Assembly (NCBI GenBank): GCA_023247935.1
Contig: JAHFFM010000138.1
Coordinates: 1 to 5,356 of the forward strand
Reading direction: 5' to 3'
DNA: 5,356 nucleotides
Source of the DNA: Candidatus Omnitrophota bacterium
GTDB taxonomy: Bacteria > Omnitrophota > Gorgyraeia > 2-02-FULL-51-18
Made by a program: the position numbers and the translations under genes. Shown here piece after piece: positions 1 to 4,892 of this stretch. Each line of letters opens with the position of its first letter. The stretch's first letter is position 1. Under the pieces are notes generated by a model. The model worked only from the letters and a program-made list of their open reading frames with translations, ran no database searches and was not told the DNA's origin.

Positions 1-2
1 AT

Positions 3-377
3 CTTTCTGTCCGCGATGGTAATCCCGTGATTGTCGAAGAATTTATTAAAGAAGCAGACCGCAAAGATTTGCGCGCCTTTGTTGTTGGCGATCAGATTGT
101 TGCGGCCATGGAGCGCGTAGCCAAAGATGGTGACGTCCGCGCCAACGCTGCGATTGGCGGCGTGGGGCAGCGCGTGGAGTTGAGCGGCGACGAAAAAGAG
201 CTCGCCATCCGTGCAGCAAAAGTTTTTGATCTGGAGATTGCTGGCGTCGACATCCTTCGCTCCGCCCGCGGCCCACTAGTCATCGAAGTCAACGCCAACC
301 CTGGATTCGAAGAACTCGAACGTGCCACCGGCATCGATGTCGCCGGAGAAATTATCCGCTATCTCGAGAGTCTTTAG
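3..377 (+). CDS. rimK: RimK-family ATP-grasp ligase, C-terminal 124 residues (5' end outside window)
   Basis: The reading frame is open from the window edge to TAG at 375-377, so the N-terminus lies outside and no start codon should be assigned. The translation matches the last part of RimK-type alpha-L-glutamate ligases, which ligate glutamate to protein C-termini such as ribosomal protein S6 using ATP. Visible family features are VEEFIKEA, the DLRAFVVGDQIVAAMER block, the GGVGQ loop, and the C-terminal AGVDILRSARGPLVIEVNAN segment. In that segment the Glu and Asn of EVNANPG are the ATP-grasp Mg-binding residues. Full-length RimK is about 300 residues, so roughly 40% is present. The exact substrate (S6, poly-glutamate or another acceptor) cannot be read from this end; LysX/ArgX-type ligases share the fold. 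The gene is GC-rich, unlike the neighbouring restriction-modification gene, and converges with it. Confidence 0.9.
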   Translation, partial: LSVRDGNPVIVEEFIKEADRKDLRAFVVGDQIVAAMERVAKDGDVRANAAIGGVGQRVELSGDEKELAIRAAKVFDLEIAGVDILRSARGPLVIEVNANPGFEELERATGIDVAGEIIRYLESL

Positions 378-384
378 GAACCAA

Positions 385-408
385 AGACCCGCCTTTACCG
401 GCGGGTCT
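385..408 (+). terminator. Hairpin terminator after rimK, possibly used from both strands
   Basis: A perfect 9-bp stem (AGACCCGCC with GGCGGGTCT) closes a 6-base loop. It starts 7 bases after the rimK stop. On the plus strand the tail is GGTTGG and lacks a U-run. On the minus strand the tail is TTTGG, so it could also stop transcripts of the convergent restriction gene, which ends at 460. The same stem and flank recur at 5258-5283. Confidence 0.7.
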
Positions 409-451
409 GGTTGGACCCGGAATGATGGTGTGAAATTGGAGCCGTTGGAAC

Positions 452-462
452 CCTCTAATCTA
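452..462. repeat. Left copy of 11-bp direct repeat flanking the restriction-modification cassette
   Basis: CCTCTAATCTA here is identical to 3096-3106. Allowing small gaps, similarity extends to AACC(C)TCTAATCTA(TA)AGC. The copy overlaps the stop codon (460-462, minus strand) of the restriction-modification gene. It may be a target-site duplication or attachment core, but a chance match is possible. Confidence 0.45.
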
Positions 463-2784
463 TAAGCTCGATGAATACGGAAGTGATTGTATGTATGTCT
501 CCATAAATAACCAGTCCGGTTGCTCATTTTTTGTCGGTAATTTTATTCTAAATTGCAAAAGGCGATCTGAACCCATTTTCCGGCTGTAGTTATATCGATA
601 TTTTTCAAGCTGAAGGATAGTTTTTAAGAACAGACCTAAATACGGATTTATTGTAAATTTTGGCGTTAAGATCCGTACATCTACAGGAGTTGCTTTGTAC
701 GGAGTCGGTTGGTAAAAGAAATAACCTACCGAGCCACCTCGATTAGCAGTAATTGTTCCTGCCGGATTAGTTGGCTCCTCTTCAACGTAAGAAGTCACCC
801 CGTTATTGCCATCAGATGATGTGACGTAGGGCGTTAATCCTCCGATTGTTAAATCATCCATCAGTTCATCTCGTGAAGCAGAAATATCAAATAAGCGAGT
901 TAATTCGAAATACCTCCAGTTATTTACAGAAAGTTGTATACTTTCTCTATTGCATGGCTTGTCACTTACAGAACTTTTGATTTTATTTAGAATTTCGAAG
1001 GAAGAATAAAGAAGAATATTCTCAGAAAAAATATCGTCATTAAGCACTTCATAGTCCGTTTCCATATATGCCTCAGCACACCATTCATTTACCGCTTTCA
1101 CTTCTCGATTTACACTTAACCCAGCAATATCCTCTTTGTTGAAAAACGCAGTAATCCATTTCTCTTTGATTTTTTGCCATTTGCCTTGCACATCAATCCT
1201 TCCTTTGTTTTTTCGTTTAACAAACCCGTCATCTTTAAAATATCCAAAAAAAGTTTTTTTGCCCACAGGATGAGGCCGCTTTGCCGTAAAGACCATAATG
1301 CATGAAACAACTCCAACATTTGAGTTGAAAAAAAGTTCGTCGGGCATAGACAGAACCGCATCGAGCGTATGGCTTTGTAGTAACTTTTCTTTCAAAGCAA
1401 GTATTTTCCCTTTTTGTGCTAGTGCTGCGGACATTGGAACAATTGCAGCACACTTTCCACCCTGCTCAATGCAATCCAAGTTATTTAATATAAATTCCAG
1501 TTCTTCTATATCGTTTTTCTTATCAGATTTGTATGGTGGATTTAATAAACCAACCGTCGGGCGATATTCTCTTACTTTTTCCATTATTTCAGAGTCAAAA
1601 CAACTTCCATTTAGAATGTTGGTTTTCCCATCTTGGTGAATGAACATGTTTGAACAAGCCAAGGCAAAGATATGTGCCTGATACTCTACTCCAATTAATT
1701 GAGAATTTTTTATTTGCCTTATCTTATTTTGGTCTCCTTTTGCATCTTTGATCATTATATTCATTGCGCTTACCAAGAAGCCACCGGTTCCGGTGCAACT
1801 ATCATAAACTACGCTGTTTTTATTGACTTCAGATAATTCGGCCATGAATTCAGTAATGTGTGGTGGGGTAAGAACAATACCCAGCCCTTTGTCGCTATTT
1901 GCATACCGCAAAAATTCAACATATAACTCACCAAGTACATCGAAATACTCGTGTGTTCTAATAAAAACGTTTATATTTCCATCAATATCGGAGATTATTT
2001 CACGCAACACCCCATCCTTTGTCGAAAGTGAAGTATCGGTTTTTATAAATTCAAATCGCGCCTTTACTATTTTTAATTTTTGATCCTGAATTCCTGAATT
2101 TTTAAATTGCATTTCAACCGTGTCAACTAAGTACTTAGCAAGGTCTTCTGCTTTTGCATATTCTTTGTATGTCTTAATGAATGATGCGTTTTCAAGTGCA
2201 ATCAATATACAGCTAATAAGCAAACTCCTATCACTCTCGAGGATTTTATATCCATGAAGTTTTTCATTTAAATCTTTTGAAAACGAAAGTAATTTTTCAT
2301 AGTCTTGTCTAAACTTTTCAGGACTTTTTAAATATCCATCTAAATAATCATCAGGAGAAAGAAGTATATTTGAAAACTTTTGCGTCGCCTTTTTTTCACC
2401 TTTTAATTGCAAAAAATGTGAAATTTTTAGCTCTCTCGCATTTTGACCACTTACCGCAACTGATAAAACATCAAATTCCTTTGCCAAATATGATGAATAC
2501 AAAAGCACTCCGTCAACTGAAAAATCTCTGTATTGAAGGCGATCTTTACTCTCGTGCTTGGCTACATCCGCTTTACACTCTATTATTATCAATAAGTCTG
2601 GTTGATTTTTGAACTGAATAATAAATTCAGGACAACCACGGCCTGGTCCGCTTTTTGATGCAGAAGATAATAATTTAGCTATTTTCGGAGTATCGGAAGA
2701 TTGTTCTTCGATATGAAGAACGCCAAGAAATTTTTTGAAATGATCTCTTACTATATCTTCTGTTTTTCTTTCATTTTTCGACAT
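460..2784 (-). CDS. Single-chain restriction-modification enzyme (nuclease + N6-adenine methyltransferase + one target-recognition domain), type IIG-like
   Basis: This 774-residue protein joins three parts. Residues about 1-125 look like an HsdR N-terminal-type PD-(D/E)xK nuclease: PEF at 52-54, IIIECKAD with E69/K71, and Q84. A helical linker follows. Residues about 280-560 are an HsdM-like methyltransferase with LTPPHITEFMAEL (305-317), SAM-binding motif I YDSCTGTGGFL (327-337) and catalytic NPPY (415-418). Residues about 620-750 resemble one HsdS target-recognition domain (WRYFELTRLF, TPYVTSSDGNNGV, NRGGSVGYFF). BcgI-like and other type IIG enzymes carry these functions in one or two chains, cutting DNA outside an asymmetric site and methylating adenine. 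Only one recognition domain is visible, so a dimer or a one-part site is likely. The ATG at 2784 lies 2 bases after the stop of the upstream regulator, which suggests translational coupling. No strong Shine-Dalgarno is seen. Codon use is AT-rich, consistent with horizontal acquisition. The recognition sequence and activity cannot be read from the sequence. Confidence 0.88.
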   Translation of the reverse strand: MSKNERKTEDIVRDHFKKFLGVLHIEEQSSDTPKIAKLLSSASKSGPGRGCPEFIIQFKNQPDLLIIIECKADVAKHESKDRLQYRDFSVDGVLLYSSYLAKEFDVLSVAVSGQNARELKISHFLQLKGEKKATQKFSNILLSPDDYLDGYLKSPEKFRQDYEKLLSFSKDLNEKLHGYKILESDRSLLISCILIALENASFIKTYKEYAKAEDLAKYLVDTVEMQFKNSGIQDQKLKIVKARFEFIKTDTSLSTKDGVLREIISDIDGNINVFIRTHEYFDVLGELYVEFLRYANSDKGLGIVLTPPHITEFMAELSEVNKNSVVYDSCTGTGGFLVSAMNIMIKDAKGDQNKIRQIKNSQLIGVEYQAHIFALACSNMFIHQDGKTNILNGSCFDSEIMEKVREYRPTVGLLNPPYKSDKKNDIEELEFILNNLDCIEQGGKCAAIVPMSAALAQKGKILALKEKLLQSHTLDAVLSMPDELFFNSNVGVVSCIMVFTAKRPHPVGKKTFFGYFKDDGFVKRKNKGRIDVQGKWQKIKEKWITAFFNKEDIAGLSVNREVKAVNEWCAEAYMETDYEVLNDDIFSENILLYSSFEILNKIKSSVSDKPCNRESIQLSVNNWRYFELTRLFDISASRDELMDDLTIGGLTPYVTSSDGNNGVTSYVEEEPTNPAGTITANRGGSVGYFFYQPTPYKATPVDVRILTPKFTINPYLGLFLKTILQLEKYRYNYSRKMGSDRLLQFRIKLPTKNEQPDWLFMETYIQSLPYSSSL

Positions 2785-2786
2785 AA

Positions 2787-2994
2787 TTATTTTGTTAATT
2801 CATCAAATGTAACTTGAAGAGCACTTACTATCTTAATCATGGTCTCAATCGACGGATTTTGCACAGCTCCCGATTCTATTTTTGCCGGAGTTGGATATGG
2901 GACATCGGCTTTCTTGGCAAGCTCGTCTTGCGTCATGTCTTTCTTGGCTCGTCATGCCTTTATCTTTGATCTGATTGTTTTTTTGGTCTGTCAT
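2787..2994 (-). pseudogene. Xre-family HTH (C-protein-like) regulator, frame disrupted by a 19-bp insertion
   Basis: Reading from ATG at 2992-2994, the frame gives MTDQKNNQIKDKGM and then leaves the helix-turn-helix family, ending at TGA (2845-2847) after 49 codons. A second frame, from ATG at 2934-2936 to TAA at 2787-2789, gives 49 residues that are clearly the rest of an Xre domain: TQDELAKKA (recognition-fold helix 2), AKIESGAVQNPSIETMIKI, then SALQVTFDEL. Deleting 2937-2955 (19 bases) joins the two into a 62-residue protein whose junction IKDKGMTQDELAKKA is canonical for the family. This size and its place immediately before the methyltransferase/nuclease gene fit a restriction-modification controller or autorepressor. 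As sequenced it is either a pseudogene, an N-terminally truncated 49-residue protein from the inner ATG lacking helix 1, or an assembly error. It is AT-rich like the enzyme gene. Confidence 0.72.
2937..2955 (-). repeat. 19-bp insertion resembling a degenerate local duplication, inside the xre-like gene
   Basis: On the minus strand this segment begins ATGACGAGC and continues CAAGAAAG. The following sequence begins ATGACG and contains GACGAGCTTG then CCAAGAAAG. The insertion therefore looks like a copy of the adjacent sequence with internal bases lost. Its length, 19, shifts the frame by one. Removing it restores a typical HTH reading frame. Confidence 0.55.
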
Positions 2995-3003
2995 AGTTGA
3001 GTG

Positions 3004-3018
3004 GTAATCCTTGGTTAC
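3004..3018. promoter_or_regulatory. Palindromic operator candidate for the Xre regulator
   Basis: GTAATCCTTGGTTAC is a near-perfect 15-bp inverted repeat: arms pair at 4 outer positions, then a T/G and a C/G position, around a 3-base centre. It lies directly downstream of the minus-strand -10 box and covers the predicted transcription start, where a repressor would block initiation. Small C-proteins and Xre repressors bind such sites in their own promoters. The link to this regulator is inferred from position. Confidence 0.5.
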
Positions 3019-3046
3019 ATTATATCAATTCTAAAACCTTTCACAA
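3019..3046 (-). promoter_or_regulatory. Promoter of the xre/restriction-modification operon
   Basis: The -10 box is a perfect TATAAT (3019-3024). The -35 candidate is TTGTGA (3041-3046), with a 16-base spacer. Transcription would start near 3012, giving a leader of about 18 bases before the ATG at 2994. A purine-rich AAGGA lies upstream of that ATG at a rather long spacing. Confidence 0.65.
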
Positions 3047-3257
3047 ACCCACAAAGCTTTACCACAAGTTCGGACTCGAACCAAAAGGTGATTAACCTCT
3101 AATCTAAGCCATCAATATTTTCAACACTGCTGAAATCCTTCTGATTAGGAGAGATGCTTTTTGGTAGCTCAAACAGGAGTCGAACCGTATCTCTCGATGT
3201 CAAACCAAGTGAAGTTACCCTTACTTCCATCGGCCCAACACGCATCCGGGATGAAAA
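3047..3257. other. Noncoding AT-rich segment with two tRNA T-arm-like motifs and a long inverted repeat
   Basis: No convincing protein frame is seen. On the minus strand, GGTTCGAGTCC (3072-3082) sits in a T-arm with a 5-bp stem (TTTGG/CCGAA) and a 7-base loop, TTCGAGT. A second motif, GGTTCGACTCC (3176-3186), is followed at tRNA spacing by TTGAGCT, A and CCA, but its T-stem pairs at only two positions. On the plus strand, GAGAGATGC (3149-3157) pairs with GTATCTCTC (3187-3195) over 9 bp including one G-U, enclosing the second motif. A small hairpin, GAAGT/ACTTC with a 7-base loop, lies near 3211-3227. No matching 5' acceptor strand was found for either motif. It may be decayed tRNA or integration-site sequence, or an unrecognised structured RNA. 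Confidence 0.4.
3096..3106. repeat. Right copy of 11-bp direct repeat flanking the restriction-modification cassette
   Basis: CCTCTAATCTA is identical to 452-462 and in the same orientation. It lies 50 bases beyond the operon promoter, next to the first T-arm-like motif. The two copies enclose the whole cassette, including its promoter. Confidence 0.45.
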
Positions 3258-3309
3258 CAGAAAAACCCCCGAGATCATCGCTGTGATGATTCTCAGGGGT
3301 CATTTTCTG
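3258..3309 (-). terminator. Bidirectional terminator downstream of the DHH gene
   Basis: A long hairpin: outer arms CAGAAAA/TTTTCTG (3258-3264, 3303-3309), then CCCC/GGGG, GAGA/TCTC and TCATC/GATGA with one bulge and a few mismatches. Read on the minus strand, the inner GC stem is followed by GGGGGTTTTTCTGTTTT, a classic intrinsic terminator for the gene ending at 3383. The plus-strand tail CATTTTCT is weaker but could work too. Confidence 0.8.
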
Positions 3310-3382
3310 TGACACCGAGAGCTAAGGTTCATCGTTAAACCCACTTGGCTTAGTTATATTAAAACACATTCGACTGATTTTG

Positions 3383-4327
3383 TCAACCTGAACTTGGGGA
3401 TAATTTCTCTAAATAACTTTTAAGAAGCGGTGTGATTTGTTTGCGCATGATGATTCCCTGACGAATCGCAAGATTATCCGTAAATGTTACATTGAGCGCA
3501 GATGAAAGTGACGTTTGCATAAATGGATCGGCACAGATGAATCGATTCAGCTTCTCTTCAATGTCCAGCATGGTGAGAAAAATAAAATCAAGTTTATTTT
3601 GCTCACACAGATGTTCTAAGATCGCGAGGATCTCTAGATGTCGATTCTCGACAAGCACGTCGGATCCTACCAGCTCGAGCTGGACGATCCCGATACGTTT
3701 ACCCGAAATTTCAAAAACCCCTGTTTCCGTATCCATCGCCTGTGCCAATTTTGGTCCAGTGAAATCAGACTTTGCCGCAAACATGTCGTGGGTAAATCCA
3801 GAAGGTAAAGCGGCCACCGCACCAAGTGCTGCCATCATTGCATGGTCACGATCCGTGGTTGTGGACGCTTGGAAATTCTGGGTATTAGAAATAACCGCCG
3901 CTTGAAGTATCAACGCCGCTTCCCTACTCGGCGTCACGTTCTGTTCAAAAAATTTCTCAGCAACTAACGTTGCGGCCGCACCGACAAGTTCGATCTGAAT
4001 CTTGGCATTTACAAACACCTGAGCTTCGTGAACTTGCCGATGGTCAATCACTTCAACGACTTGGGCGACATCAAGTTGACCTTGAAAGTGTAGCGGCTCA
4101 CTAGCGTCCAACAGAATGACTTTTTCCTCTGCGGTGAATGGTCCACGTTCGAGAGGTCGAGGAACCTCGAGGGTCCTCAAAGCAAATTCAGCTTCGACCG
4201 TTGGATGGCCCAAGAGACAAGCCGTAGCTGATCGACCCGTAGCGTGCATGAATTCTGCATAGGCAATCGCACAGGCCACACCATCCAAATCGGGATCGAC
4301 GTACGAAGTTGTAAATACTGTTTCCAT
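3383..4327 (-). CDS. DHH/DHHA2 phosphoesterase-like protein, related to family II inorganic pyrophosphatase but with substituted active site
   Basis: The 314-residue length and layout match Mn-dependent family II pyrophosphatases (PpaC, about 310 residues): an N-terminal DHH domain and a C-terminal DHHA2 domain. Recognisable blocks are DPDLDGVACAIAYAE (11-25), VILLDASE (70-77), VEVIDHRQ (91-98), VGAAAT (115-120), ISNTQNF followed by TTTDRD (146-161), and IMRKQITPLL near the C-terminus (293-302), where the family has a phosphate-binding Arg-Lys. Recalled against B. subtilis PpaC, three metal-binding or catalytic positions differ: His9 is Tyr9, the second His of DHH is Arg97, and Asp149 is Asn148. 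Also His in VDHNE is Ala75. Asp13, Asp15, Asp74 and His96 remain. Pyrophosphatase activity is therefore doubtful; it may bind or cleave another phosphate compound, or be regulatory. The ATG at 4327 follows a weak GTAGGGT about 8 bases upstream. The gene lies 38 bases after the cspA terminator and ends in its own terminator. Confidence 0.82.
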   Translation of the reverse strand: METVFTTSYVDPDLDGVACAIAYAEFMHATGRSATACLLGHPTVEAEFALRTLEVPRPLERGPFTAEEKVILLDASEPLHFQGQLDVAQVVEVIDHRQVHEAQVFVNAKIQIELVGAAATLVAEKFFEQNVTPSREAALILQAAVISNTQNFQASTTTDRDHAMMAALGAVAALPSGFTHDMFAAKSDFTGPKLAQAMDTETGVFEISGKRIGIVQLELVGSDVLVENRHLEILAILEHLCEQNKLDFIFLTMLDIEEKLNRFICADPFMQTSLSSALNVTFTDNLAIRQGIIMRKQITPLLKSYLEKLSPSSG

Positions 4328-4365
4328 CCATCAACCCTACAGGATGTTCCTATTTATCACAAACA

Positions 4366-4395
4366 GAAAACCGCCTGGCGAACCAGACGGTTTTC
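4366..4395 (-). terminator. cspA rho-independent terminator with UUCG loop
   Basis: On the minus strand GAAAACCGTCTGG pairs with CCAGGCGGTTTTC over 13 bp with one G-U wobble, closing a TTCG tetraloop. The tail continues TGTTTGTG. On the plus strand the wobble becomes a C/A mismatch, so the hairpin is tuned to the minus strand. It starts 11 bases after the cspA stop. Confidence 0.85.
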
Positions 4396-4405
4396 TTGCA
4401 CACGC

Positions 4406-4603
4406 TTACGCGCGTTGCACGTTGACGGCGCGAGGACCCTTGTCGGAATCCTCAGTCTCGAACGAGACCTTGTCGTCGACACGGAGTTCGTCGAACGAAA
4501 CGTCGACGAGGGCGGATGAATGGAAAAAGACATCCTTATCTCCACCTTCTGGGGCGATGAAACCAAAGCCCTTGTCGGTAAGACGTTTGATGGTACCCAT
4601 CAT
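4406..4603 (-). CDS. cspA: Cold-shock domain protein, CspA family
   Basis: A 65-residue single cold-shock domain, the usual size for the family. This five-strand beta-barrel binds single-stranded RNA and DNA and acts as an RNA chaperone in the cytoplasm. RNP1 is KGFGFI (11-16) and RNP2 is VFFHSS (25-30). The C-terminus GPRAVNVQRA is typical. Two adjacent ATGs (4603 and 4600) are possible starts. The first is chosen because many relatives begin with one residue between the Met and GTIK. No strong Shine-Dalgarno is visible. A promoter 88 bases upstream gives a leader of about 80 nt, and the gene has its own terminator, so it is probably monocistronic. Whether it is cold-induced or constitutive cannot be told. 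Confidence 0.93.
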   Translation of the reverse strand: MMGTIKRLTDKGFGFIAPEGGDKDVFFHSSALVDVSFDELRVDDKVSFETEDSDKGPRAVNVQRA

Positions 4604-4631
4604 AATAGTCTAATTACGTGAATTAACAGCA

Positions 4632-4655
4632 AATTTCTGCCTTTGTGCGGAAATT
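4632..4655 (-). promoter_or_regulatory. Hairpin in the cspA 5' leader
   Basis: AATTTC (4632-4637) pairs perfectly with GAAATT (4650-4655), with an inner GC/GC pair across one mismatch and a loop of about 6 bases. It lies about 30 bases upstream of the start codon within the predicted leader. Long structured leaders regulate many cold-shock mRNAs; a role here is inferred. Confidence 0.35.
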
Positions 4656-4690
4656 CGACTGATCTCCACGTGGGCGTACTTTGCGTTGTT

Positions 4691-4719
4691 AGGATACAGT
4701 ATTTGCCCTATTTTGTCAA
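4691..4719 (-). promoter_or_regulatory. cspA promoter
   Basis: On the minus strand a consensus TTGACA (4714-4719) is separated by exactly 17 bases from TATCCT (4691-4696, four of six consensus bases). The start site should be near 4684, about 80 bases upstream of the cspA ATG. Confidence 0.75.
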
Positions 4720-4724
4720 TGGTC

Positions 4725-4753
4725 TTGATCGCCTCGGCATTTTCGCGTATGCT
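4725..4753 (+). promoter_or_regulatory. tRNA-Gln promoter
   Basis: TTGATC (4725-4730), a 17-base spacer, then TATGCT (4748-4753). Transcription would begin near 4760, just before the mature tRNA at 4762. The C-rich discriminator TCCCCC after the -10 box is typical of stable-RNA promoters. It is back to back with the cspA promoter. Confidence 0.65.
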
Positions 4754-4761
4754 TCCCCCAT

Positions 4762-4835
4762 TCCGGGATCGTCTAATGGCAGGACAGCGGCCTTTGAAGC
4801 CGTGAATCGTGGTTCGAATCCACGTCCCGGAGCCA
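4762..4835 (+). tRNA. tRNA-Gln (anticodon UUG), CCA encoded
   Basis: A complete cloverleaf folds by eye. The acceptor is TCCGGGA/TCCCGGA. The D-arm is GTCT/GGAC, including one T-G pair, with loop AATGGCA. The anticodon stem is GCGGC/GCCGT with loop CTTTGAA, anticodon TTG at 4794-4796. The T-arm is CGTGG/CCACG with loop TTCGAAT. The U1-A72 pair and G73 discriminator are known glutamine identity features and support the assignment. The 3' CCA (4833-4835) is encoded in the gene. Confidence 0.97.
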
Positions 4836-4874
4836 GCAAAATAAATCAGCACGTGGCTGATTTATTTTGCTTTT
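4836..4874 (+). terminator. tRNA-Gln terminator, shared with the convergent lipoprotein gene
   Basis: A perfect 15-bp stem (4836-4850 with 4856-4870) closes the loop ACGTG and is followed by TTTT. It begins directly after the CCA end. On the minus strand it lies 22 bases past the stop of the lipoprotein gene, with a TTTATTTTGC arm, so it probably serves both directions. Confidence 0.88.
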
Positions 4875-4892
4875 ATGATGCTTAATACCTGT

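Noticed and set aside
1298..1639. Plus-strand frame of about 113 codons inside the restriction enzyme gene.
   Set aside because: It lies antisense to the conserved methyltransferase domain and has no domain of its own; it is a shadow frame.
2937..2994. UGA read as an amino acid (as in some CPR lineages) to explain the regulator frame running into TGA.
   Set aside because: The 19-bp insertion explains the frame break and yields a canonical HTH junction. The DHH gene appears to end at TGA at a sensible position, and flank GC is not typical of those lineages.
3060..3330. A tmRNA (ssrA) gene on the minus strand, suggested by T-arm motifs, a CCA end and an AGCTC/GAGCT match 160 bases apart.
   Set aside because: No canonical 5' GG-TTCGAC start paired with a 3' acceptor, no tag-peptide frame ending in an Ala-Ala-stop, and a strong intrinsic terminator lies inside the span.
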